DNA of 39,834 nt. Source: Oscillospiraceae bacterium (GTDB lineage: Bacteria; Bacillota; Clostridia; UBA1381). Position numbers and translations under genes: made by a program. This document shows, piece after piece, positions 24,644 through 32,469 of the stretch; position 1 is the first letter of the stretch, and every line of letters begins with the position of its first letter. The notes beneath the pieces are model-generated. The model worked only from the letters and a program-made list of their open reading frames with translations. It made no database searches and was not told where the DNA came from. Where the stretch lies: assembly GCA_022509005.1 (NCBI GenBank), contig JAFLUC010000015.1, positions 1-39,834 of the forward strand, written 5' to 3'.

Positions 24644-26287
24644 ATGCCCATTATAGATTTACTGGACAGAAACGCAGAATTATACGGCGATGAAACAGCA
24701 TTGGTTGAAATCAGCCCGCAGATTATGGAGCATTCGCGCAGAACATGGAAGGAGTATGCGCTGATTGAGGCAGACCCGATGAACCCGGGTCGCTCGGAAA
24801 TAACATGGAAGGAGTTTGATAAGCGTGCTAATCGCTTTGCAAGCTTGCTTTTAAGCCGCGGCATCCGGAAGGGTGACAAGGTTGCGATCCTTCTCATGAA
24901 CTGTATCGAGTGGCTTCCGATATATTTCGGAACACTCAAAGCGGGCGCGATCGCAGTGCCGCTCAATTACCGCTACACTGCGGAGGAGATAAAGTATTGC
25001 GTGGAGCTTGCAGAATGTGACATGATGGTTTTCGGACCTGAGTTCATAGGCAGAGTTGAGGAAATATGCGACAGTATGCCGAGGGTCAGAACGCTGTTCT
25101 ATGTCGGCTCAAACTGTCCGTCATTTGCTGAAAGCTATGATTATTATGTAAAATTCATGCGTTCAATCGCGCCGGATATAACGATTACCGACGATGATTA
25201 CGCGGCAATATATTTCTCATCCGGAACAACCGGATTCCCGAAGGCTATCCTGCACAAGCACAGAGCGCTCACCCACAGCGCGAAGGTTGAGCAGGCGCAC
25301 CACGGGCAAACCCATGACGATGTGTTCCTCTGCATACCTCCGCTCTATCATACGGGCGCGAAAATGCACTGGTTCGGCTCGCTGATATCCGGTTCAAAGG
25401 CGGTAATCTTAAAGGGTGTTAAGCCGGAGTGGATTATCCGTGCGGTGTCAGAGGAAGGCTGTTCAATAGTATGGCTACTTGTTCCGTGGGCACAGGATAT
25501 ACTTGACGCTATAGAGCGCGGCGAGATAAAGCTCGATAAATATAAGATCGACCAGTGGCGGCTTATGCATATAGGCGCTCAGCCTGTTCCGCCGAGTCTC
25601 ATAAAGCGCTGGAAGCAGGTATTCCCGAATCATGAGTACGATACAAACTACGGACTTTCCGAGTCAATCGGACCGGGCGCTGTTCATCTTGGTGTTGAAA
25701 ACATACACAAGGTCGGTGCAATCGGCAAGGCTGGCTACGGTTGGGAAGCAAGAATAGTTGATCCTGATTTTAACGATGTAGAACAGGGCAAAGTAGGCGA
25801 GCTTGCAATTAAAGGTCCGGGCGTTATGATATGCTATTATAACGATAAGAAGTCAACTGATGAGGTTTTAAGAGGTGAGTGGCTGCTCACAGGCGATATG
25901 GCTGAAATGGACGAGGACGGATTCATATATCTTGTTGACCGAGCAAAGGATGTCATAATCTCCGGCGGCGAAAACCTCTATCCGGTACAGATCGAGGACT
26001 ATTTAAGAAAGTTCGATAAGATCAACGATATAGCCGTAATCGGTCTGCCTGACGCAAGACTGGGCGAGATCGCAGCAGCGATTATACAGCTAAAGCCGGA
26101 CGTAACCTGCACGGAGGACGAAATAATGGCATTCTGCAAGGATCTTCCGAGATACAAGAGACCGAGGAAGATCATATTCGCAGAGGTTCCGAGAAATCCT
26201 ACCGGTAAGATCGAAAAGCCGAAGCTCAGAAAAATCTATTGCGGTACAAGCGTTGTAGCGCGTCAGAACGAAATCACAGAGAAATAA
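24644..26287 (+). CDS. AMP-forming acyl-CoA synthetase-like ligase
   Basis: 547-residue class I adenylate-forming enzyme, which activates a carboxylate with ATP and usually joins it to CoA. Motifs in order: P-loop YFSSGTTGFPK near 188-199, NYGLSES, LTGDMAEMDEDG, DRAKDVIISGGENLYP, and the C-terminal PTGKIEKPKL with the catalytic lysine near 519. An N-terminal ~40-residue stretch precedes the usual start of the AMP-binding domain. The substrate is unknown; the pairing with a sodium symporter suggests uptake and activation of an external acid (fatty, aromatic or bile-type acids are all possible and unproven). RBS AGAAGGAG. A terminator follows at 26299-26336. Confidence 0.88.
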   Translation: MPIIDLLDRNAELYGDETALVEISPQIMEHSRRTWKEYALIEADPMNPGRSEITWKEFDKRANRFASLLLSRGIRKGDKVAILLMNCIEWLPIYFGTLKAGAIAVPLNYRYTAEEIKYCVELAECDMMVFGPEFIGRVEEICDSMPRVRTLFYVGSNCPSFAESYDYYVKFMRSIAPDITITDDDYAAIYFSSGTTGFPKAILHKHRALTHSAKVEQAHHGQTHDDVFLCIPPLYHTGAKMHWFGSLISGSKAVILKGVKPEWIIRAVSEEGCSIVWLLVPWAQDILDAIERGEIKLDKYKIDQWRLMHIGAQPVPPSLIKRWKQVFPNHEYDTNYGLSESIGPGAVHLGVENIHKVGAIGKAGYGWEARIVDPDFNDVEQGKVGELAIKGPGVMICYYNDKKSTDEVLRGEWLLTGDMAEMDEDGFIYLVDRAKDVIISGGENLYPVQIEDYLRKFDKINDIAVIGLPDARLGEIAAAIIQLKPDVTCTEDEIMAFCKDLPRYKRPRKIIFAEVPRNPTGKIEKPKLRKIYCGTSVVARQNEITEK

Positions 26288-26298
26288 TTAAATTGAAT

Positions 26299-26336
26299 AA
26301 AACAGCGGCATAGCCTGGGCTATACCGCTGTTTTAG
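26299..26336. terminator. Bidirectional terminator between ligase and MFS genes
   Basis: AAAACAGCGGCATAGC / GCTATACCGCTGTTTT with a 4-nt loop and one internal mismatch; T-runs lie on both strands. It serves the plus-strand ligase (stop 26287) and the minus-strand MFS gene (stop 26354). Confidence 0.85.
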
Positions 26337-26353
26337 TATTTGCATAAGTTTTA

Positions 26354-27733
26354 TCAGCTGTTTTTTTGAGTCTTGTTGGCAGAGTGAATATATAAAATTG
26401 CCATAGACGCGATAGCTATCGTTACAGCTCCGTAATATGCGTACACACCGTGAACGGCGGTCATATTACTGCCGATAAGCGTGAAAATAAGCACGGAAAG
26501 CGTGGAGGCGAGCGAGCTTGAGATCTGACGGAGTGTGTTGAAAATCGCACTGCCGTCAACACGATCCTTTCCGTCAAGCTTACTGAGCGCCATAGTAGTT
26601 ACCGGTGAATTTAATGATGACATTGCAATTGTCTGGCACGCAAAAACCGCAGCTATGTATATAATCGATGTGGTATGTGAAAAGAACAATCCCATAACCA
26701 CAAATGCTGTATATAGTCCCACGCCAGCGGCGAACATAGGTTTAATTCCCACCTTGTCATAAAGTTTGCCTGATGTAAGTGTCGCGATTACAGATAAAAT
26801 CGAGCCTACAAGTGTGGCAAGTCCGTAGGCGGTATCTGAAAACCCGCGCATCGATTTTGTAAAGATAGGCAAAATCATACTGTTTCCCATACTGATAAGA
26901 TATAAGCATAGACTTAATATAACTGCAATTCGGAATGACGGGTATCTGAATACACGCAAGTTCAGCATAGGCTTTTCAGATTTTAACTGCAAGATAGAGA
27001 ATGCGCAAAGAAGTAAAATTCCGACTATAATCAATCCGCCGCTTTTAAGCGATATAAGACCGCCGCTTATATTGCCTATACCTATTAAAAGCGCCGCAAA
27101 TCCCAGCGAGGAAAGCGCGATATACAGTACGTTCAGCTCTGCATCTTCTTTTTCTGTAATATTTTTCATGAACATAATTCCGAGAATGATAATCACAGCT
27201 CCAAATATAAACAGTGATGCGAATACACCCTTCCAGCTAAAGGCGTCCATGATAAGTCCCGCGTATGTAGGTCCCACGACCGCAGACACCATTGACGCCA
27301 TGGAGTATGCGCCCATAATAGTGCCGTGTTTTTCTTTCGGGTAGAGCTTCAGAAGCACGATCTGCGCGAATGACAGCAGCATTCCGCAGCCGATTGCCTG
27401 AAGCAGACGGCTTATGAGCAGCACAGGAAAGCTCGGGGCTAAAAACGCCGCGAGCGAGCCTATTGTGAATGCAATCATTGAGGAAAAGAAATATGTTTTG
27501 TTGGGTATACGCTTGATTAAAAATGCCGTTATCGGTATTGTTATTCCCGAAATCAGTGTCGCGCCGCTTGTGAGCCACTGCGCGAGATTTGAAGAAACTC
27601 CGAAAAACTTTGTAAAATTCGGTATCATATTCCCGGTTACAGTAGTTGACATTGCCGTTATAAAAGCCGCCGCAAGTAGCGTAATCAAAATTCCTGTTCT
27701 TTGCGTGTTTGATATATTTTTTGTATTACTCAT
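26354..27733 (-). CDS. MFS drug exporter, DHA2 (EmrB/QacA) type
   Basis: 459-residue membrane protein with about 14 hydrophobic segments. Typical DHA2 signatures are the start AAFITAMSTTVTGNMIPNF, WLTSGATLISGITIPITAFL, then RLLQAIGCGMLLSF (motif C-like, antiporter region). It is likely a proton-driven exporter of toxic compounds, but substrates cannot be read from sequence. Monocistronic, with a promoter at 27765-27794 and an AAGGAG ribosome binding site. Confidence 0.88.
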   Translation of the reverse strand: MSNTKNISNTQRTGILITLLAAAFITAMSTTVTGNMIPNFTKFFGVSSNLAQWLTSGATLISGITIPITAFLIKRIPNKTYFFSSMIAFTIGSLAAFLAPSFPVLLISRLLQAIGCGMLLSFAQIVLLKLYPKEKHGTIMGAYSMASMVSAVVGPTYAGLIMDAFSWKGVFASLFIFGAVIIILGIMFMKNITEKEDAELNVLYIALSSLGFAALLIGIGNISGGLISLKSGGLIIVGILLLCAFSILQLKSEKPMLNLRVFRYPSFRIAVILSLCLYLISMGNSMILPIFTKSMRGFSDTAYGLATLVGSILSVIATLTSGKLYDKVGIKPMFAAGVGLYTAFVVMGLFFSHTTSIIYIAAVFACQTIAMSSLNSPVTTMALSKLDGKDRVDGSAIFNTLRQISSSLASTLSVLIFTLIGSNMTAVHGVYAYYGAVTIAIASMAILYIHSANKTQKNS

Positions 27734-27764
27734 TATTTTGTTCTCCTTAATTATTTCTACTTTA

Positions 27765-27794
27765 ATTATAGCATAAAATCCGACAATGTGTAAA
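27765..27794 (-). promoter_or_regulatory. Promoter of the MFS exporter gene
   Basis: Minus-strand TTTACA (27794-27789), 18-nt spacer, TATAAT (27770-27765), preceded by TGC at the extended -10. The ATG is 31 nt downstream. Confidence 0.7.
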
Positions 27795-27810
27795 GTAAAA
27801 TTTTCTGCGC

Positions 27811-27844
27811 AAAAAAACAGCGCGGAGTATAATACCCCGCACTG
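27811..27844 (-). terminator. Terminator of the CAP protein gene
   Basis: On the minus strand a 12-bp stem (CAGTGCGGGGTA / TACTCCGCGCTG, with wobble pairs) and a 3-nt loop is followed by TTTTTTT, 44 nt after the CAP gene stop. Confidence 0.85.
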
Positions 27845-27887
27845 CTTTTATGAGTGCATCAAATAATGGTTATGTTCTCCTTATGAA

Positions 27888-28757
27888 TTATCTTGCAACG
27901 AACATCTGAGTCCAGTAAATTGTTCCGTTAGAAGCTGTTGCTGCGCCAACGCCTATTTCTTTAACATTCGCGTTAAGGATATTAGCCCTGTGGCCCGATG
28001 AATTCATCCATGCGTCCATAACAGCCTGCGGTGTTCTTTGGCCGTATGCAATATTTTCCGCCGCAGTTCTGTAGCTTATACCGTTCTTTCTGAGTCTGTC
28101 AAACGGTGAGTTGCCGTCAGGATCGTTGTGGCTGAAATAATTCCTGTTGATCATATCCCGGCTGTGCGCGCGGGCAACATTTGCAAGATCGTCAGCCCAT
28201 GTAAGAGCGTTGAGTCCGTATTCGGCTCTTACCTTGTTTACGAGGTTAAACACCTCAATTTCCATTGCCGATGCGTTTGTGGAAACGGAAGGCGCTTTTG
28301 TCGGAGCGGCAGTAGGTGCTGCCTGTTCAGGCGCCTTTGTCGGAGCAGCAGTAGGAGCTGCTGGTTCAGGCGTTTTTTCCGGCGCTTCCGAAGCCACCGG
28401 AGGTTTAGCAGGTGCCTGGGTGGCTTCGGGCGCTTCGGAGGCTTTGGGCTGCTCTGTTGCAGCCGGATCGGATTTGTCTGTTGAAGTAGAACAATTGAAG
28501 CCGGCACCTTTAAGAATCTCGTTAAGTACGCTGTTCGGAATGGAGCCGCAGTTTATGTAATTAAGAACTGAGCTGTCCGGCGTTATACATTGTCCGTTTA
28601 TGCAAATCTCTTTACTGTCCTTGTTAATTGTAATTGTATTATTGCCGCATTTTGCGGTTATACAATTATTTGACGCTGTGCCGCATGCCGCATATGCAGC
28701 AGGCGACAATGAGGCTATAACAAGCCCCGTAATAAGTAATTTAGAAACCTTTTTCAA
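27888..28757 (-). CDS. Secreted CAP (SCP/YkwD-like) protein with Cys-rich N-terminal domain
   Basis: 289-residue exported protein. Signal peptide to about residue 23 (SPAAYA). A cysteine-rich region with seven Cys (25, 32, 37, 52, 57, 70, 89) follows, then an Ala/Pro/Thr/Glu linker (about 97-160) containing the repeat AAPTAAPTKAPE, and the CAP domain at about 166-289 with VNKVRAEYGLNAL, HSRDM, YFSHNDPDG, AENIAYG and SGHRANILN. The CAP histidines and glutamate are present. Bacterial CAP proteins of the YkwD kind are extracellular, of mostly unknown role. The start codon is TTG (28757-28755), chosen because GGGAGA lies 9-10 nt before it. Own promoter at 28816-28844 and terminator. The Cys-rich part matches no family known to me. 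Confidence 0.87.
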   Translation of the reverse strand: MKKVSKLLITGLVIASLSPAAYAACGTASNNCITAKCGNNTITINKDSKEICINGQCITPDSSVLNYINCGSIPNSVLNEILKGAGFNCSTSTDKSDPAATEQPKASEAPEATQAPAKPPVASEAPEKTPEPAAPTAAPTKAPEQAAPTAAPTKAPSVSTNASAMEIEVFNLVNKVRAEYGLNALTWADDLANVARAHSRDMINRNYFSHNDPDGNSPFDRLRKNGISYRTAAENIAYGQRTPQAVMDAWMNSSGHRANILNANVKEIGVGAATASNGTIYWTQMFVAR

Positions 28758-28815
28758 TTCTATTATCTCCCTTTTGGTTATTTGTTTTGACCATTTGTAT
28801 CTTGATGCACATATA

Positions 28816-28844
28816 ATTATACACTCATTAAAAATGCTTGTAAA
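28816..28844 (-). promoter_or_regulatory. Promoter of the CAP protein gene
   Basis: Minus-strand TTTACA (28844-28839), 17-nt spacer, TATAAT (28821-28816). Confidence 0.75.
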
Positions 28845-28961
28845 CGCATAATATAAGGCATGGGAGGGGCATGATGGAAACAGACTGAAAATAATGTATA
28901 TAAATAAGGTGTATTTTCCGATATTCCGGAGTTATTTCCTTAAATTATATATAATTAGGGT

Positions 28962-28990
28962 TTGCAAAATTATGTAAATCATGGTATAAT
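28962..28990 (+). promoter_or_regulatory. Promoter of the nuclease gene
   Basis: TTGCAA (28962-28967), 17-nt spacer, TATAAT (28985-28990), 33 nt upstream of the ATG. Confidence 0.75.
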
Positions 28991-29023
28991 AGGAATAGTA
29001 CAGACATAGAAAGGAGAAGCAGT

Positions 29024-29824
29024 ATGAGCAAAAAAAGAAAGAAGCAGCAAATGCCGCTGATAGTTGTTATAGCATTAATTATAATTACGGCGGCAATAAA
29101 ATTATTTACAGGGAATGAGACGAAGCAAATATCATCGGTCGGAACAAATGCGGAGTATGCCGAGATAACGGCAGAGACATTCCCTGAATATGACGGAGAA
29201 CCATATATTGTAGTAAACGGAAACAAGGCATACTTTGATGCTGATGAGCTTACAACCGAACCGTTTGAAATATACAGCGAGCTTGACGAGCTTGGCAGGT
29301 GCGGCGCAGCATACGCTAATATATGTATTGACCTCATGCCAACGGAGTCGCGCGAAAGCATAAGCTCGGTGCACCCTTCAGGATGGCAAAGCGTAAAGTA
29401 TGATTTTATAGAAGGTAAAAGTCTGTATAACAGAAGTCATCTTATCGGATTCCAGCTTGCGGGCGAAAACGCGAACGAGAAGAATCTTATAACCGGCACG
29501 CGGTATCTCAATGCTGAAACGATGCTTCCGTTTGAAAACGAAATAGCGGACTATGTAAAGGAAACCGATAATCATGTGATGTACAGGGTAACGCCATATT
29601 TTGAAGGTGATGATCTGATTGCCAAAGGCGTTCTGATGGAGGCGTATTCTGTTGAGGATAAAGGCAAAGGCGTATCGTTTAATGTGTTCTGCTACAATAT
29701 CCAGCCGGGGGTTTATATAGATTATTCAACCGGTAATAACCATGCAACCGGAGAGATCGCAATGGATACGCGTGAGGTTTACATAGCTTTTTTGAGGCCT
29801 GTTTTCCAGCGCGCAGCTGCATGA
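29024..29824 (+). CDS. DNA/RNA non-specific endonuclease, membrane-anchored or secreted
   Basis: 266-residue protein with a basic N-terminus and one hydrophobic segment (about 11-29), so it is exported and either cleaved or tethered. The C-terminal half is a beta-beta-alpha-Me nuclease of the Endonuclea_NS_2 type. The usual DRGH motif reads NRSHLIGF here (N136-H139), with H139 as the probable general base, and GENANEKNLITGTRYLN (147-163) carries the metal-binding Asn. The family includes streptococcal EndA-like secreted nucleases that degrade external DNA. RBS AAAGGAG. An uptake or nutritional role is possible; nothing nearby points to competence or a toxin system. Confidence 0.83.
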   Translation: MSKKRKKQQMPLIVVIALIIITAAIKLFTGNETKQISSVGTNAEYAEITAETFPEYDGEPYIVVNGNKAYFDADELTTEPFEIYSELDELGRCGAAYANICIDLMPTESRESISSVHPSGWQSVKYDFIEGKSLYNRSHLIGFQLAGENANEKNLITGTRYLNAETMLPFENEIADYVKETDNHVMYRVTPYFEGDDLIAKGVLMEAYSVEDKGKGVSFNVFCYNIQPGVYIDYSTGNNHATGEIAMDTREVYIAFLRPVFQRAAA

Positions 29825-29866
29825 TCTGTCCACATAAAATTATTTTATTTGAAAGGGTATAAAACA

Positions 29867-30649
29867 ATGGAGCTTAAGGAAAAATATGCAATAGAAGATC
29901 TGATCTCGATAGTTAAGCGGCTGCGTGAGCCAGACGGGTGTCCGTGGGATAAGGTGCAGACGCACCAATCAATAAAAAAGAGCATGATTGAGGAAACATA
30001 TGAGGCGATTGACGCGCTCGATAACGGTACAGACCATGACTTTGCAAACGAACTGGGCGATGTGCTGCTCCAGGTTGTGTTCCATTCGGTAATGGCTGAG
30101 GAGCGGGAGGCATTTGATTTTGATGATGTGGTAAAGGAAATCTGCGTTAAGCTGATAACGCGCCACACGCACGTTTTCGGCAAGGATCACGCAGGGAACG
30201 CAGAGGAGGCTCTTACAAACTGGGAAAAGAATAAAAAGAAGGAAAAGAAGATAAGCACATACACCGGAGTGTTAAAGGATGTTCCTGCGCATCTGCCGGC
30301 GCTTATGCGCGCGGAGAAGATACAGAAGAAGGCGCGCGGATTCGGATTTGACTGGGACGATATTACTGACGTATACGCAAAAGTAAACGAGGAAATTGCT
30401 GAGCTTAAAGCGGCGAAGGCGGAGAGAGATATTCGTGAGGAATACGGCGATTTGCTGTTTTCTGTTGTAAATCTCGGCAGATTTTTAGGAACAGATCCCG
30501 AAACTGCGCTTACTGACGCGTCGAATAAGTTTATAAGAAGATTCGGCAGAATGGAAGAGCTTGCGGAGCGTGAGCAAAAGGATATAGGTAAGCTTGACCT
30601 TAACGAGCTCGACGATCTGTGGAATCGTATAAAAGGCGACTCAGAATAA
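29867..30649 (+). CDS. mazG: Nucleoside triphosphate pyrophosphohydrolase MazG
   Basis: 260-residue MazG with two tandem domains. The first has KSMIEETYEAIDAL and ELGDVLLQVVFHS, the second KVNEEIAELKAAK and EYGDLLFSVVNL, giving the EExxE and ExxD metal-binding sets. It hydrolyses abnormal NTPs. I use the ATG at 29867, with GAAAGGG 9 nt upstream; an in-frame TTG at 29849 lies before that site. As in the B. subtilis yabN-yabO-yabP-yabQ-divIC-yabR cluster it heads the hup-yab-divIC genes. Confidence 0.93.
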   Translation: MELKEKYAIEDLISIVKRLREPDGCPWDKVQTHQSIKKSMIEETYEAIDALDNGTDHDFANELGDVLLQVVFHSVMAEEREAFDFDDVVKEICVKLITRHTHVFGKDHAGNAEEALTNWEKNKKKEKKISTYTGVLKDVPAHLPALMRAEKIQKKARGFGFDWDDITDVYAKVNEEIAELKAAKAERDIREEYGDLLFSVVNLGRFLGTDPETALTDASNKFIRRFGRMEELAEREQKDIGKLDLNELDDLWNRIKGDSE

Positions 30650-30688
30650 AAATTCGGCATAAAACAGCAAAAAAAACAGTATAAACTA

Positions 30689-30717
30689 TTGACAAAATAT
30701 GATTTTTGTACTAAAAT
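30689..30717 (+). promoter_or_regulatory. Promoter of the HU gene
   Basis: TTGACA (30689-30694), 17-nt spacer, TAAAAT (30712-30717); one mismatch in twelve from the sigma-A consensus. Confidence 0.85.
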
Positions 30718-30791
30718 AAGTAATGTTCATTCAGGCAGTGTTATATAATACCTGCCATTGATTAATATAACTATTCTAGGAGGAAAAAACT

Positions 30792-31067
30792 ATGAACAAG
30801 CACGAATTAGTTTCAGCAATAGCACAGAATGCAGAATTATCAAAGAAGGATGCTGAAAGCGCATTGTCAGCAGCTTTAAGCGCAATAACAAAGGCTCTTA
30901 CAGAGGGCGAGAAGGTTCAGCTCGTTGGCTTCGGTACATTTGAGGTAAGAGAGAGAGCTGCAAGAACAGGTAAGAACCCGAGAACAGGTGAGGCTATTGA
31001 AATAGCTGCATCAAAGGTTCCTGCATTCAAGGCAGGCAAGGCTTTAAAGGACGTTGTAAACGGCTAA
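30792..31067 (+). CDS. HU family nucleoid protein
   Basis: 91-residue DNA-binding protein that bends and compacts DNA as a dimer. [12 protein letters not shown] at the start, [22 protein letters not shown] with the DNA-contacting beta arm, and [16 protein letters not shown] at the end are diagnostic. It has a strong promoter, an optimal AGGAGG site and its own terminator, and uses codons typical of a highly expressed gene. Confidence 0.97.
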   Translation: MNKHELVSAIAQNAELSKKDAESALSAALSAITKALTEGEKVQLVGFGTFEVRERAARTGKNPRTGEAIEIAASKVPAFKAGKALKDVVNG

Positions 31068-31089
31068 TTAATAAAGTAAAGTCATTTGA

Positions 31090-31118
31090 GAGCCGGGCGA
31101 TAGCCCGGCTCATTTTTT
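31090..31118 (+). terminator. Terminator of the HU gene
   Basis: GAGCCGGGC-type 9-bp stem (GAGCCGGGC / GCCCGGCTC) with GATA loop, then ATTTTTT. It partly insulates HU from the yab genes that follow. Confidence 0.92.
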
Positions 31119-31143
31119 AACATTGGTATTGGAGAAATATATT

Positions 31144-31383
31144 ATGAGAATAGATAAATTTTTAAAGGTGTCGCGGCTTATAAAGCGCCGTTCTGTGGCT
31201 AATGAAGCATGTGACAGCGGACGTATTTGTGTAAACGGCAGACCTGTTAAGGCATCATATGATGTAAAGGTCGGGGATGTGCTTGAAATAACCTTCGGCG
31301 AGCGCGTAAGCCGATACGAGGTAACGGCGATTGCCGAGCATGTCTTAAAGGGCGATGCCGCGTCTTTGTACAAACCGCTTTAA
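31144..31383 (+). CDS. rqcP: S4-domain RNA-binding protein RqcP (YabO)
   Basis: 79-residue S4 RNA-binding protein: MRIDKFLKVSRLIKRRSVANEAC then GRICVNGRPVKASYDVKVGDVLEI. In Bacillus subtilis this protein (YabO) assists RqcH in tailing stalled nascent chains on 50S subunits. The ATG at 31144 has GGAGA 8 nt upstream; the in-frame TTG at 31123 lies before it. Position between HU and yabP matches the conserved Bacillota order. Confidence 0.92.
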   Translation: MRIDKFLKVSRLIKRRSVANEACDSGRICVNGRPVKASYDVKVGDVLEITFGERVSRYEVTAIAEHVLKGDAASLYKPL

Positions 31384-31397
31384 GTTCTAAGTGTGAT

Positions 31398-31440
31398 CTC
31401 CCGAACATAGTATATATATAAATATATGTGTTTCCGGGAG
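31398..31440 (+). promoter_or_regulatory. Hairpin covering the yabP ribosome binding site
   Basis: CTCCCG (31398-31403) is complementary to CGGGAG (31435-31440), the latter being part of the yabP GGGAGG ribosome binding site. AACATA and TATGTGTT extend the stem imperfectly around a loop of A and T. No U-tract follows, so translational masking is the simplest reading. Confidence 0.45.
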
Positions 31441-31446
31441 GTTATC

Positions 31447-31722
31447 ATGATAAAAAATGAAACGGTCCAGACAAAGCATTCTATAACAATTGAGGACAGA
31501 GCGCGTATGACGCTTACCGGCGTGCAGGAGGTTTCGGCATTTTCAGATACTGCGGTATCGCTTAAAACCTGTCGTGGAATGCTCATGATCCAGGGCAAAG
31601 GACTCAATATCAGTAAGCTTAATACAGATACCGGTGAGCTTAACGTGAGCGGCGAGATTTCTCAGCTCAGATACTCAAAGGATAAGTCAAACGGCGGATT
31701 TTTCGAGGGGCTTTTCAGATGA
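31447..31722 (+). CDS. yabP: Sporulation protein YabP
   Basis: 91-residue YabP/YqfC family protein: RARMTLTGVQEVSAFSDTAVSLKTCRGMLMIQGKGLNISKLNTDTGELNVSGEI. In B. subtilis it is made in the mother cell under sigma-E and is needed for efficient sporulation. I choose ATG 31447 (GGGAGG 5 nt upstream) over the in-frame ATG at 31426. CATAGTAT at 31406-31413 resembles a sigma-E -10 box, but a matching -35 is not clear. Overlaps yabQ by 4 nt. Confidence 0.9.
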   Translation: MIKNETVQTKHSITIEDRARMTLTGVQEVSAFSDTAVSLKTCRGMLMIQGKGLNISKLNTDTGELNVSGEISQLRYSKDKSNGGFFEGLFR

Positions 31723-32138
31723 GTCCGGAGCTTATGGCGTTCGCGCTGTCGGCTATGTGCGGCTCCGCGGCGCTCTTGCTGTGGGATTTCATGCATGGAA
31801 TGCGGCACAGCTTTGTCAAGGGAATTATAGGAAACATTCTGCTTGACACGGCTTGGTGGTTTATTTGCGCATGGATGTTTCTTTTATGCGTTTGGGAAAC
31901 GGTTTCGCTGCGGCTGAGATTTTTCGAGCTTTTCGCTGCCGTTTTGGGCGCGCTCTTATATCATTTTACCGTTTCATCTGCCATGAAGCGCTGTTTCTGC
32001 GCCTTTTTTGATATAATTTTAAAAATATTTAAATTTATTTTTAAAATACTCTTGACACCGGCAGTATTTTTGGATAAAATTTTATTAGAACCGTTTAAAA
32101 GGCGGTACAGAGAAAAAAGGAAGCGGAGTGACGGGTGA
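31719..32138 (+). CDS. yabQ: Spore cortex protein YabQ
   Basis: 139-residue membrane protein with three hydrophobic segments (about 6-25, 36-62, 68-90) and a basic C-terminal tail (RRYREKRKRSDG). YabQ is required for spore cortex formation and sits in the outer forespore membrane. The family signature is LLWDFMHGMRH followed by DTAWWFICAWMF. Overlaps yabP by 4 nt (ATGA) and ends in the start of divIC. Confidence 0.9.
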   Translation: MSPELMAFALSAMCGSAALLLWDFMHGMRHSFVKGIIGNILLDTAWWFICAWMFLLCVWETVSLRLRFFELFAAVLGALLYHFTVSSAMKRCFCAFFDIILKIFKFIFKILLTPAVFLDKILLEPFKRRYREKRKRSDG

Positions 32139-32452
32139 TGAATAACTTAAAAGAGATAGCGGTAAGGCTGTATAGAAGTCATAAGCGAACCGTAATCATA
32201 TGGGTTGTCGCTATTTTCTCCTGCGGAATGATTTTTAAGGGACTCATGCAGTATCCGCAGATTATGAGAAACCGTTCCGAGATTGCGTCACTTGAACAGA
32301 AAACAGAGGAAGAGCGCAATCGTCAGGCGGAGATCGATGATCTCAGTACAAAGGTTAACACTGATGAATACATAGAGAGAATCGCATCGGAAAAGCTTGG
32401 TCTGGTAAAAAGCAATGCCAAGATATTTATTGATGTTTCTGATGAGGATTAA
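32138..32452 (+). CDS. divIC: Septum formation initiator, DivIC/FtsB type
   Basis: 104-residue single-pass protein: a short cytoplasmic basic part, one membrane segment (about 18-36) and a coiled coil (IASLEQKTEEERNRQAEIDDL) followed by NTDEYIERIASEKLGLVKSNAKIFI, typical of DivIC. It acts with FtsL and DivIB in the divisome. The ATG overlaps the yabQ stop (TGATG); a GTG three bases earlier is possible. Place and sequence agree. Confidence 0.92.
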   Translation: MNNLKEIAVRLYRSHKRTVIIWVVAIFSCGMIFKGLMQYPQIMRNRSEIASLEQKTEEERNRQAEIDDLSTKVNTDEYIERIASEKLGLVKSNAKIFIDVSDED

Positions 32453-32469
32453 CGGGGGTATTTTTTAAC

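Noticed and set aside
28238-28330. Repeat in the CAP gene as a mobile or CRISPR-like array
   Set aside because: It is an in-frame coding repeat of the AAPTAAPTKAPE linker, with no spacers.
28128-28560. Plus-strand Arg/Phe-rich and Gly/Ala-rich ORFs opposite the CAP gene
   Set aside because: They are antisense reflections of the repetitive Ala/Pro linker.
26354-28757. MFS exporter and CAP protein as one operon
   Set aside because: A terminator at 27811-27844 and a separate promoter at 27765-27794 lie between them.
29024-30649. Nuclease plus MazG as a toxin or defence module
   Set aside because: MazG belongs to the conserved hup-yab-divIC locus and the nuclease is an exported single gene; no immunity or sensor gene is present.
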